From contig NZ_FOLQ01000022.1 in assembly GCF_900112365.1 (NCBI RefSeq), forward strand, positions 1 to 64,000: DNA of 64,000 bases. Reading direction: 5' to 3'. Of the stretch, positions 8,196 through 16,469 are shown piece after piece. The position numbers were made by a program, and so were the translations under genes. Under the pieces are notes generated by a model that was not told where the DNA came from, ran no database searches, and was given only the letters and a program-made list of their open reading frames with translations. Each line of letters starts with the position of its first letter. Position 1 is the first letter of the stretch. This stretch comes from Spirosoma endophyticum (lineage in GTDB: Bacteria > Bacteroidota > Bacteroidia > Cytophagales > Spirosomataceae).

Positions 8196-10997
8196 TTATT
8201 CGCTTGCCTGACTGGTTCCTGCGCTTGCCCTGTTGGTATACAGCTGATTGAACAGGAACTTGAAGGTGCCCTGTGCCTGTCCCCGGAACGTGATTTCTGG
8301 TCCGAAGGCATAGAATTTACCTGAGCCGACCGGGGCCATGAAAGCCGACACACCATCCTGCAAATAGGACTGGCCCCAGGCCCAGCCACTACGTAGTGGT
8401 TTGTTGGTATTGAACCAGGCCAGGGGAACAACAGTACCTTTGGCGATGGCTTCGGGCGCCAGTTTGAAGACCGGGCTGGCGTCGAAATACACATCCGTTT
8501 GGCTGGGCATACCCCAGGTTGCGCGCTGGGTCGAATCCAGCGTGACACGTAGTACACTGCCCGGAATATAGAATTTCTCATTCACCAGCGGTTTCTCCTG
8601 ACCCGCATTGTTCATCTCTGTCAGCGCGTTTTTAACGGGGAGTTTCAGGTGGTAAGCCAGGTTGGTACTGCTGCCAATGGTGACTACCGTGCCGCCCGCT
8701 TCCAGGAATGATTTAAGCTGCGGAATTGATTTCTCGGCTGTAATCCGGCCTAAACGCGGTCGATATTCAGCCGGAATTTCTTCGGCTTTTGGATCGCGCC
8801 GTGCCGCAAAGCCGGTTGCTTCACCCGACGGATTTAGAGCGGGGATGGCTTGCGTAACGAAGACGATAACATCAAACTTCTTCCGCAGATCTCCGGCATC
8901 GATGTCCTGCGGATAAATGACGGTCATGGGGAAATGGTACTGTTCCATTAACCACCGTACCCAACCCGACGGCATCGAGCCACCATACGTATCCCACAAG
9001 GCAATCCGCACGGGCGCTACTTTCGTCATGGCTGCACTGGGTCGCTTGGCGAGCCCGGTTATTTCCAAGCTGAGGTCTTTTGCCGATTTATCAAGCAATG
9101 ATTTGGCTTTCGCCGAAGCGGGGACAAAAAAGGCCCCGGCTGCTACGTTCGCTTTCCCTTCGGTCCCGTTGGGCAGTCGATAGACCTCAACGCCGGATGC
9201 GAGTAGATCATTGACCGCAATGAACGAGTTGTTAGCCTGGGCACTCAGCAAATACCCCGCGCTCGGACTCCCGTTTACATGACCCTCCGGCGACTGTAGT
9301 TCACCGATTGGCAACTTCTTGAAAGGACCGTCGAACGTATCCAGCAACCGATCAAATTTGACATTCATCAGGAAACTCGGTGTCCAGCCTGCGGCATCGT
9401 AGGGACGTACCGGCGGACCACCTGGATATTGGAAATCATTCGGATAATCCTGTGGCTCGAACATGTCCAGAATATGGGGCCGGAACGCCTGATCCGTTTT
9501 CACGACGTAGGAACCCGCCGGGTATTTTTTACCGGCCACCGTGAAGTCGGCCGTGGCTTGCTGCACCTGAATACCGAGCCGGATAAGCGCATTGATGAAT
9601 TTAACGGCCGTGGCGAAATCGGGCTGGGTAGTTGGGATGATAAACCCACGTGGATCACGTAGCGTCGGGGCCTTCATCACCGAATCGTAATAAGCAACCG
9701 GAAGCTCCCTGTTGCGTGAAACCGAAGCCGTTGTATTGCTGCCCGGACCCGTTTTTTTCTGATTCGCCTGATAATTCTGTGTGATGGCGTCAATTCGTTT
9801 TGGATACAATGTCCAGTTATCCTGACTGCCCCGTTCGATGGAGTTTTTGCCCATCCGGTAGATATTAAACAGCATCTGGTCGTGTTGCCGGGCGGCATAA
9901 TCCAGGACGGCGTAGTTGAGCGACACCGAATAATCAATCGACTGCTTGAAATGCCACTTCTGGGGCGTAACGGGAAAAGGAGTGTTTACATTCGGAACCA
10001 GTCGTTCGGGAACCAGTGGAATTTCTTCGGGCGTGGGGTTACCGATGATTTCCGTCAGCAGCCCGATCATGTTGTGGAACAGATTGATGGAGCGTAAACC
10101 ACCGTTGAACCAGTTTGAATATGGCGTACCGGTCAAGCGCGTGTAGCCTGGTTTTTTCTCCGCATTCAACCGGTTGATCATAGCCGAACCGAGCGCATCC
10201 ATACCGGTCACGATCATTGGATCGAGCACAAAATTGAACGGATCGCGTAGGGGAGGACCCGCCAGCACCGATCCCGCCGGGCCGCGCTGGTGGTGATTGT
10301 ACAGGACTTGCGGGTACCATTCGATGAATAACTGACGGCCGATATTCTGGGTTTCCTTCATGTTGAGCATGAAGAAATCGCGGTTGTTGTCGTGGCCGAT
10401 GTATTTCTGGTAAAGCTTCGGTAAATATTCCTGCGTGCGTTTTTCGGGGACCGGCTCGCGCATGTACCAGTTGCCAACGAGTTCGTGGCCGTCGGGGTTG
10501 GCATGGGTGAGCAGCACAATAACGTTATCCAGGATACGTAGCGTTTCGGGGTCTTTTCGGCTCACTAACTGCCAGGCCGTTTCGATCAACTGCATCGTGC
10601 CGACTGTCTCGGTCGAGTGCAGTCCGCCATCAATCCAGACAACCGCTTTGCCTTCATTGGCCAGTGTCTGAGCCTGTTCGCCAGTTAGGTTTTCAGCGCG
10701 GGCCAGCTTCTGGGAAATTTCTTTGTACCGAGCCAGTTTTTTCTGGTTCTCGGGTGAGGTTACGATCAGCATGTATTGATGGCGACCTTCGGCTGTCAGG
10801 CCAATATCGACCAGCTTCGTGCGATCCGACGTAGCTAATTTCTTGAAATAGGCTTCCGTCTGCGTGTAATTGGAGAGTTGGTAGTCGTCGCCGATGTTGA
10901 AACCAAAATGTTCTTTCGGTGAGGGAATCGATTGGGGGTGCCCGGCGAGTGGACAAAGCAAAAAGAGGAGGACGGCCAGGGAGCGAAGTCTGGACAT
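8196..10997 (-). CDS. M14 family zinc carboxypeptidase, secreted (paralogue B)
   Basis: A 933-residue exported M14 metallopeptidase with a signal peptide at 1-22. Zinc ligands are H127 and E130 in DGGLHSTET and one His of YNHHQRGP (235-236); R206 lies in GHDNNRDFF, and the catalytic Glu is E316 in LLTEIIG. The long C-terminal part contains VRIALWDTYGGSMPSGWVRW, the start of an amidotransferase-like fold, and ends with a beta-rich region. It is very similar to the 942-residue gene upstream over its full length, including nucleotide blocks that are identical (69 bp at 9903-9971 against 13004-13072). This marks a tandem duplication kept similar by recent origin or gene conversion. A 275-bp gap and stem-loop precede it, so it may have its own promoter. 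Confidence 0.93.
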   Translation of the reverse strand: MSRLRSLAVLLFLLCPLAGHPQSIPSPKEHFGFNIGDDYQLSNYTQTEAYFKKLATSDRTKLVDIGLTAEGRHQYMLIVTSPENQKKLARYKEISQKLARAENLTGEQAQTLANEGKAVVWIDGGLHSTETVGTMQLIETAWQLVSRKDPETLRILDNVIVLLTHANPDGHELVGNWYMREPVPEKRTQEYLPKLYQKYIGHDNNRDFFMLNMKETQNIGRQLFIEWYPQVLYNHHQRGPAGSVLAGPPLRDPFNFVLDPMIVTGMDALGSAMINRLNAEKKPGYTRLTGTPYSNWFNGGLRSINLFHNMIGLLTEIIGNPTPEEIPLVPERLVPNVNTPFPVTPQKWHFKQSIDYSVSLNYAVLDYAARQHDQMLFNIYRMGKNSIERGSQDNWTLYPKRIDAITQNYQANQKKTGPGSNTTASVSRNRELPVAYYDSVMKAPTLRDPRGFIIPTTQPDFATAVKFINALIRLGIQVQQATADFTVAGKKYPAGSYVVKTDQAFRPHILDMFEPQDYPNDFQYPGGPPVRPYDAAGWTPSFLMNVKFDRLLDTFDGPFKKLPIGELQSPEGHVNGSPSAGYLLSAQANNSFIAVNDLLASGVEVYRLPNGTEGKANVAAGAFFVPASAKAKSLLDKSAKDLSLEITGLAKRPSAAMTKVAPVRIALWDTYGGSMPSGWVRWLMEQYHFPMTVIYPQDIDAGDLRKKFDVIVFVTQAIPALNPSGEATGFAARRDPKAEEIPAEYRPRLGRITAEKSIPQLKSFLEAGGTVVTIGSSTNLAYHLKLPVKNALTEMNNAGQEKPLVNEKFYIPGSVLRVTLDSTQRATWGMPSQTDVYFDASPVFKLAPEAIAKGTVVPLAWFNTNKPLRSGWAWGQSYLQDGVSAFMAPVGSGKFYAFGPEITFRGQAQGTFKFLFNQLYTNRASAGTSQASE

Positions 10998-11214
10998 GGT
11001 GGGCGGTTCGTTTAAGACGAAAAAACGTTCACTAAAAGCCGGAAATGGCCAGAGAATTCAATGCCAGTCATGCAGAGACAGGGCAAGATTGCCGGCCTGC
11101 AACGTATTAATTTATACCTGTGACTGGGCTTCCTACAGGTCTGTAGATATGTTTACCTTAATCACGGGTAGAACTGACAAATAGATGGGGGATTTGCCAG
11201 AAAAGTACACTAAG

Positions 11215-11255
11215 TCAGATAAATAGGCAGGCATTTAACCCACCTATTTATCTGA
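11215..11255 (-). terminator. Stem-loop between the two M14 paralogues
   Basis: A perfect 13-bp stem TCAGATAAATAGG/CCTATTTATCTGA with a 15-nt loop lies 17 bp beyond the stop of the 942-residue M14 gene. It is AT-rich with no clean U tract, so it may protect a 3' end or attenuate rather than terminate fully. Confidence 0.55.
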
Positions 11256-11272
11256 TTGTGTTATCGATTTAC

Positions 11273-14101
11273 CTATTCATCGGCTACGTGACCGTTGCCG
11301 GATGATGCGGCCGAACCAACGGTGTACAACTGATTGAACAGCAGTTTGAACGTACCCTGTGCCTGTGCACGGAATGTAATTTCTGGACCAAACGCATAGA
11401 ATTTACCGGAACCAACGGGTGCCATAAACGCGGCCACCCCATCCTGTAAGTACGACTGGCCCCAGGCCCAGCCACTACGTAGTGGTTTGCTGGAATCGAA
11501 CCAGGCCAGGGGAACAACGGTGCCTTTAGCGATAGCTTCGGGCGCCAGTTTGAAGACCGGGCTGGCGTCGAAATACACATCCGTTTGATTGGGCATCCCC
11601 CAGGTCGCGTGCTGGGTCGAATCTAACGCAACGCGTAATACGCTGCCTGGAATGTAATATTTCTCACCGGGTAGTGGGCGTTCCTGACCGCTGGCCGTCA
11701 TTTCGGTCAGGGCATTTTTGACGGGTAATTTCAAGTGATAAGCCAGGTTGGTGCTGCTGCCAATGGTGACCACCGTACCGCCCGCTTCCATGAAGGACTT
11801 CAACTCTGGAATCGACTTGGTTGCGGTGATTTTACCCAACCGTGGACGATACTCTTCGGGTGTGGTTTCTTCCTTGGCTTCGCCACGGGAAAGTGCTGCA
11901 AAAATGTCCTCCTCGCGGCCGCCAACGGCAGGAATAGCCCGCGTTACGAATACGATTACATCGAATTTCTTCCGCAGATCACCGGCATCGATGTCCTTGG
12001 GATAGATAACTTTCATCGGGAAATGGTACTGTTCCATCAACCAGCGTACCCAGCCTGAAGGCATCGATCCCCCGTAGGTATCCCACAAGGCAATCCGCAT
12101 GGGCGATACTTTGGTCATCGACGCGGTTGGCTTTTTAGAGACCCCCGTTATTTCCAGATCAAGATCTTTAGCGGATTTGTCAAGCAACGATTTTGCTTTT
12201 GCCGACGCTGGAACGAAGAACGCACCTGACTCAACCGTCGATTTGCCACCGACGCCATTGGGCAAACGATACACCTCAACGCCCGATGCCAGCAGATCGT
12301 TAACGGCAATAAATGAGTTGTTCGCTTTAGCGCTCAGTACGTAGCCAGCACTTGGCGCACCGTTGATGTGGCCCTCCGGCGACTGTAGTTCACCAATTGG
12401 CAGCTTTTTGAAAGGACCGTCGAAACCATCCAGGATACGGTCAAATTTAACATTCATCAGGAAAGCTGGTGTCCAGCCCGCAGCATCGTACGGACGTACT
12501 GGAGGACCGCCTGGATACTGGAAATCATTCGGGTGATCCTGTGGCTCGAACATATCGAGTAGGTGAGGCCGGAACGCCTGATCGGTTTTCACAACGTATG
12601 AACCTGCTGGGTATTTTTTACCGGCTACCGTGAAGTCAGCCGTGGCCTGCTGTACCTGAATCCCCGTTCTGATGAGGGCATTGAGGAATTTAACCGCCGT
12701 AGCGAAATCAGGTTGGTTCGTTGGAATGATAAACCCACGAGGATCGCGCAGCACCGGCGCTTTCATGATCGTGTCGTAATATTTGAGGGGCATACCGCCA
12801 CCGCGGGGAACGAAGCCATATTGAGCCAGTGCCGCGTTGGTAGGTGGCACCACTTTCTTTGGATCGTTCTTGAAGGCGTCTTCAATGGCGTCGATACGCT
12901 TTGGCGACAGCGCCCAATAATCTTTGCTGCCTCGTTCGATGGAGTTTTTACCCATCCGGTAGATATTGAACAGCAGGTCGTCGGAATACCGAGCGCCATA
13001 GTTCAGGACGGCGTAGTTGAGCGACACCGAATAATCAATCGACTGCTTGAAATGCCACTTCTGGGGCGTAACCGGGAACGGTGTATTTCCGTTAGGAATC
13101 AGGCGTTTTGGCACCAGCGGAATATCTTCCGGCGTTGGTCCGCCAATGATTTCTGTCAACAACCCGATTATGTTGTGAAAGTGCGTCGTGGTACGTAGAC
13201 CGCCATTATACCAGGTCGAGAAAACGGAGCCGCCCAGCCGGGTAAAGCCCGGTTTGTTCTCGGCGTTCATCCGGTTGATCATGGCAGCGCCAAGCGCGTC
13301 GATACCCGTTACCATCAGCGGATCGAATACGTAGTTGAACGGATCGCGATAGGGAGGACCCGCCAGCACCGACCCCGCCGGACCACTCTGGTGGTGATTG
13401 TACATGATTTGCGGAATCCACTCGACAAACAACTGGCGACCGATATTCTGGGTTTCCTTCATGTTGAGCATGAAGAAATCGCGGTTATTGTCGTGGCCAA
13501 TGTATTTCTGATACAGTCTTGGCAAGTTATCTAATGACCGCTTTTCAGCCTTTGGCTCGCGCATGTACCAGTTCGTAACCAGCTCCTGACCGTCCGGGTT
13601 AGCGTGGGTAAGGAGAATCACGTCCTTATCCAGGATACGCATCGTTTCGGGATCTTTGCGACTGACCAGTTGCCAGATCGTTTCGATGAGCTGGTGTGTA
13701 CCAACGGTTTCGGTCGCGTGAATACCCCCGTCGATCCAGACGATGGCTTTGCCTTCATTGGCCAGGGCGCGGGCCTGCTCATCGGTGAGGTTTTCGGCGC
13801 GGGCCAGTTTCTGGGAAATCTCTTTGTAGCGGTCCAGTTTTTTCAGGTTCTCCGGCGACGAAACGATGAGCATCAACTGGTGACGGCCTTCTTCGGTCAT
13901 GCCAATATCAACCAGTTTCACCCGGTCGGAGCCAGCGGCCAGTTTTCGGAAATAAGCCTCAGTCTGGGTATACGTAGCGAGTTGGTAATCGTCGCCGATG
14001 GTAAAGCCAAAATGTTCTTTCGGCGACGGAAGTGTCTGAGCAAATGCAGTGCTCAGGCTAACCGCCAGCAGGATGAGAAGTGAGTAAGGAGAATAACGCA
14101 T
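11273..14101 (-). CDS. M14 family zinc carboxypeptidase, secreted (paralogue A)
   Basis: A 942-residue exported M14 metallopeptidase. Signal peptide covers residues 1-22 (LLILLAVSLSTAFAQ). Zinc ligands are H128 and E131 in DGGIHATET and a His of YNHHQSGP (236-237). The GHDNNRDFF arginine and the catalytic Glu of LLTEIIGGP follow. As in its neighbour, the C-terminal half starts a second fold at MRIALWDTYGG and ends with a glycine-rich beta segment. It follows the SusC-SusD-lipoprotein genes by only 51 bp on the same strand. The likely job is therefore removing C-terminal amino acids from peptides that the SusCD pair captures or imports. The insertion of about 9 residues relative to the other paralogue lies mainly in a Glu-rich loop (REEDIFAALSRGEAKEE). 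Confidence 0.93.
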   Translation of the reverse strand: MRYSPYSLLILLAVSLSTAFAQTLPSPKEHFGFTIGDDYQLATYTQTEAYFRKLAAGSDRVKLVDIGMTEEGRHQLMLIVSSPENLKKLDRYKEISQKLARAENLTDEQARALANEGKAIVWIDGGIHATETVGTHQLIETIWQLVSRKDPETMRILDKDVILLTHANPDGQELVTNWYMREPKAEKRSLDNLPRLYQKYIGHDNNRDFFMLNMKETQNIGRQLFVEWIPQIMYNHHQSGPAGSVLAGPPYRDPFNYVFDPLMVTGIDALGAAMINRMNAENKPGFTRLGGSVFSTWYNGGLRTTTHFHNIIGLLTEIIGGPTPEDIPLVPKRLIPNGNTPFPVTPQKWHFKQSIDYSVSLNYAVLNYGARYSDDLLFNIYRMGKNSIERGSKDYWALSPKRIDAIEDAFKNDPKKVVPPTNAALAQYGFVPRGGGMPLKYYDTIMKAPVLRDPRGFIIPTNQPDFATAVKFLNALIRTGIQVQQATADFTVAGKKYPAGSYVVKTDQAFRPHLLDMFEPQDHPNDFQYPGGPPVRPYDAAGWTPAFLMNVKFDRILDGFDGPFKKLPIGELQSPEGHINGAPSAGYVLSAKANNSFIAVNDLLASGVEVYRLPNGVGGKSTVESGAFFVPASAKAKSLLDKSAKDLDLEITGVSKKPTASMTKVSPMRIALWDTYGGSMPSGWVRWLMEQYHFPMKVIYPKDIDAGDLRKKFDVIVFVTRAIPAVGGREEDIFAALSRGEAKEETTPEEYRPRLGKITATKSIPELKSFMEAGGTVVTIGSSTNLAYHLKLPVKNALTEMTASGQERPLPGEKYYIPGSVLRVALDSTQHATWGMPNQTDVYFDASPVFKLAPEAIAKGTVVPLAWFDSSKPLRSGWAWGQSYLQDGVAAFMAPVGSGKFYAFGPEITFRAQAQGTFKLLFNQLYTVGSAASSGNGHVADE

Positions 14102-14152
14102 TAGTGAGTAATTGATTTGGAAATTTATTTGGAGTTAGGGTAAATAATTCGA

Positions 14153-14779
14153 CTACTTTTTGCGGAAACGCACGCCAACCCGGCAATCACCGACCTCGCC
14201 ACGTGCTTCATCGCATACATTTTCTTGGAATCCTTCTATTCGGCGACCGTCTTTGAGTGTGAGGATAAATTTAAACAGAAAATAGTCATTCTGAACGACT
14301 TTCGTTAAATCAGTTCCTGTAAATGCGGCTAACTGGGCCGCCGTGGTCGTGAATGTTTTGGGAAATTCGGTAACTGTAGCATATAATTTGTCGGTCGTTC
14401 CAACCCGACTTGGTAGTGGGTATTGTGTTACGCTGGGATACACGCCACCCGGCTGGGAGAGAATAATCGGATAGGCCGGATTGCCCGTGGTAGGCGCTTT
14501 CACGAATCCCAGATACACATCAATGGACTGTACTTCCGCTTTCCCGAAGCCTTCCCATTTTAGCGTGTATTCGAATTCCTGACTGGCCAGATTGGTTGCG
14601 CCTATGTCGAAAAAAGATGTATTGGCGCTACTCACCGTAGGCAGGGCTGACTTGGCAATATTGACGGCTACCAGCGGGACAGCCGTGTAGGAATAGTTCT
14701 CCCAAACGTAATTCTCCGTTTTGCAGGCATCGAGGGCTATCAACAGCAGGAGGGAAAAGTATAAGGTGATATTTTTCAT
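14153..14779 (-). CDS. SusCD-associated lipoprotein of unknown function
   Basis: A 208-residue lipoprotein: signal peptide and lipobox LDAC place the lipidated Cys at residue 19. The mature protein is beta-rich (FEYTLKWEGFGKAEVQSIDVYLGF, DYFLFKFILTLKDGRRIEGF) and ends with two cysteines (ENVCDEARGEVGDCRV), which may form a disulphide. The gene starts only 9 bp after the SusD gene, so it is almost certainly part of the same transcript. By position it is probably a surface lipoprotein that accompanies the SusCD complex, as SusE/F-type proteins do in other loci. I do not recognise a specific family and the ligand is unknown. Confidence 0.75.
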   Translation of the reverse strand: MKNITLYFSLLLLIALDACKTENYVWENYSYTAVPLVAVNIAKSALPTVSSANTSFFDIGATNLASQEFEYTLKWEGFGKAEVQSIDVYLGFVKAPTTGNPAYPIILSQPGGVYPSVTQYPLPSRVGTTDKLYATVTEFPKTFTTTAAQLAAFTGTDLTKVVQNDYFLFKFILTLKDGRRIEGFQENVCDEARGEVGDCRVGVRFRKK

Positions 14780-14788
14780 AGTGATTGG

Positions 14789-16387
14789 TTACTTATCCCA
14801 GAAAACAGGGGTTATCTGTTGCGCGGTTTGAATTTGATCGGCCTTGTCGGATACGTTGGCGTTTGTCGATAGCTCAGTCACGGAATAGGACAGACGTAGC
14901 GGGAACGTATTCAGCGGGGCAATGGGCGCGGGTAAAACGGGCAAGCCCGTCCGGCGGTAATCGTTGTACGCTTCCATGCCATTTCCGTACAGGGCAATGT
15001 ATTTCTGGGTGATCACCGCACTCAATTTGCCAGCCGCATCGGCCGCATCATATTGGGCGGTTCGGTTGGCAACGAAAGCGGTAATCGTAGCCGTTGCCAG
15101 CGGTGTAGCCGAATTTCCCGACGTTGTCGAAATGGTATTGATGCTATTCAGGCTTGCCGTGATGCCATCCTGAAACAACTGCTTGGCATCGCCGGTAGTG
15201 CCTAAGGTTAACGCAGCTTCGGCCAGGATGAACTTCACCATCGCGTTGGTAATGAACGGGAACACACCCGCCCCCGAGCCGTCGGTATTGGTAACAACTT
15301 TGGGTGCTGACGTAGCACCGGTATTGGTTATGAAGACGTTAGAAGCTGTTAGGTTATTTATGGGACTGTTGTCGTACAAACCACCCGCGGGGTAAACGCC
15401 GACGGTCGCTTTTAGGGCGTTGTCGTTGGGTGATGCCGTGGCGTCGCCCGTGTAGCGACCAAAATACCCGTTGCCGGTAGGGGTGAAGCCAACGGTATAA
15501 TTCGACGTCTGGCGGTAGACGTAAAACCGGAGCCGGGGGTCGTCGGTAGTAAACAAACGCTCCATGAAATTCTGGCTCATGTAGTAGCTTTTGCTCGCCT
15601 GATACTCCGTGCGGTGCCAGGGGTGCCGGTTAGCCGGAGTTTCGGTGGTACCGAAGCGGAACGAAAAATCCTGCGCGTTGGTGGTGATCAGGGGCGCGTT
15701 GGCGCTTAATAACGCACTGATTCCGGCTTTGGCCTTATCAGGTTGCACGAGCCGGATCTGATTGAATAACTTCAACTTCAGCGTGTTCCCCATCCGAAGC
15801 CAGGCCGCTTTGTCACCTTTGTAAATAATGTCGGCGGTTGTTGGCTGGATGGCAAAATTACCTTTGTTCGCATCGGCCAGTGCTTCATCAAGTAGTGTAA
15901 ACAGTTTGTCGTAAATGGATGATCCACTCTCAAATACCGGGTCGGAAATGGAGAGGCCCTGCGAGGCATCTGTATAAGGAATATCACCCCACAAATCGAC
16001 CATGATGCTGTAGATATACGCTTTCTGCAACTTGGCAATCGCTACGTAGTCCCACCGCTGCTGGCGCGTACCTTCGCGAATCACAATCTCGATGTCGTTG
16101 AGCACCTGCGTGTAGAGTGCGTTCCAGGACTGCTGATAATCGGTGCCATCCTGGAAATTACGGCTGGTATTGCTCGTATACAATTGCTGCATCAGGATCG
16201 ACGTACCCTGGTTCACATCCCGCAGGCTACCGGTCATCGACACCTGTGTGGCCGGTAACAGTAACTCCAGTACCGGTGTGGTTGGGTTGTTTGGGTCGGC
16301 GTTAATATCGACGAAGTCTTTGCAGGAACCGGCAACAAGCAGCAGGCCCAGCAAAGAAAGACTTCGTATGGTAGTTATGAATCGCAT
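14789..16387 (-). CDS. SusD/RagB-family outer-membrane lipoprotein (SusD-like 2 type)
   Basis: A 532-residue surface lipoprotein. The lipobox LLVAGSC puts the lipidated Cys at residue 22, followed by KDFVDINADPNNP, the typical start of the SusD-like-2 group. Helical TPR-type segments follow (LQKAYIYSIMVDLWGDIPYTDASQG is the hallmark region, about 110-135), and the C-terminus has YNDYRRTGLP. Proteins of this family form the lid over the paired SusC channel and bind the ligand. The SusC gene is immediately upstream (82 bp) and an exported lipoprotein and peptidases lie downstream, so the ligand may be peptide rather than glycan, as for RagAB. That is inferred from context only. Confidence 0.93.
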   Translation of the reverse strand: MRFITTIRSLSLLGLLLVAGSCKDFVDINADPNNPTTPVLELLLPATQVSMTGSLRDVNQGTSILMQQLYTSNTSRNFQDGTDYQQSWNALYTQVLNDIEIVIREGTRQQRWDYVAIAKLQKAYIYSIMVDLWGDIPYTDASQGLSISDPVFESGSSIYDKLFTLLDEALADANKGNFAIQPTTADIIYKGDKAAWLRMGNTLKLKLFNQIRLVQPDKAKAGISALLSANAPLITTNAQDFSFRFGTTETPANRHPWHRTEYQASKSYYMSQNFMERLFTTDDPRLRFYVYRQTSNYTVGFTPTGNGYFGRYTGDATASPNDNALKATVGVYPAGGLYDNSPINNLTASNVFITNTGATSAPKVVTNTDGSGAGVFPFITNAMVKFILAEAALTLGTTGDAKQLFQDGITASLNSINTISTTSGNSATPLATATITAFVANRTAQYDAADAAGKLSAVITQKYIALYGNGMEAYNDYRRTGLPVLPAPIAPLNTFPLRLSYSVTELSTNANVSDKADQIQTAQQITPVFWDK

Positions 16388-16400
16388 AAATTTAATAGGG

Positions 16401-16463
16401 GTTTTAGGTTTACGGTATTCAGTGGTCCGTCACTACGTCAGGCTGATGCCGAATACTGCAAAC
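16401..16463. repeat. Imperfect palindrome, TTTACGGTATTCGG family (copy 1)
   Basis: The arms GTTTACGGTATTCAG and GCCGAATACTGCAAAC face each other in the gap between SusC and SusD. The same words recur at 20628, 25768 and 43138. Its position inside an operon suggests a processing or attenuation stem that sets SusC:SusD ratios, but this is inference. Confidence 0.5.
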
Positions 16464-16469
16464 GCTTGA

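Noticed and set aside
12713..13198. 161-codon plus-strand frame opposite an M14 gene
   Set aside because: It mirrors the conserved M14 sequence, and a similar shadow appears opposite the paralogue, as expected from duplicated DNA.
8196..14101. Tandem M14 duplication as an assembly artefact
   Set aside because: The copies differ throughout, including insertions and signal peptides, so they are two real genes.
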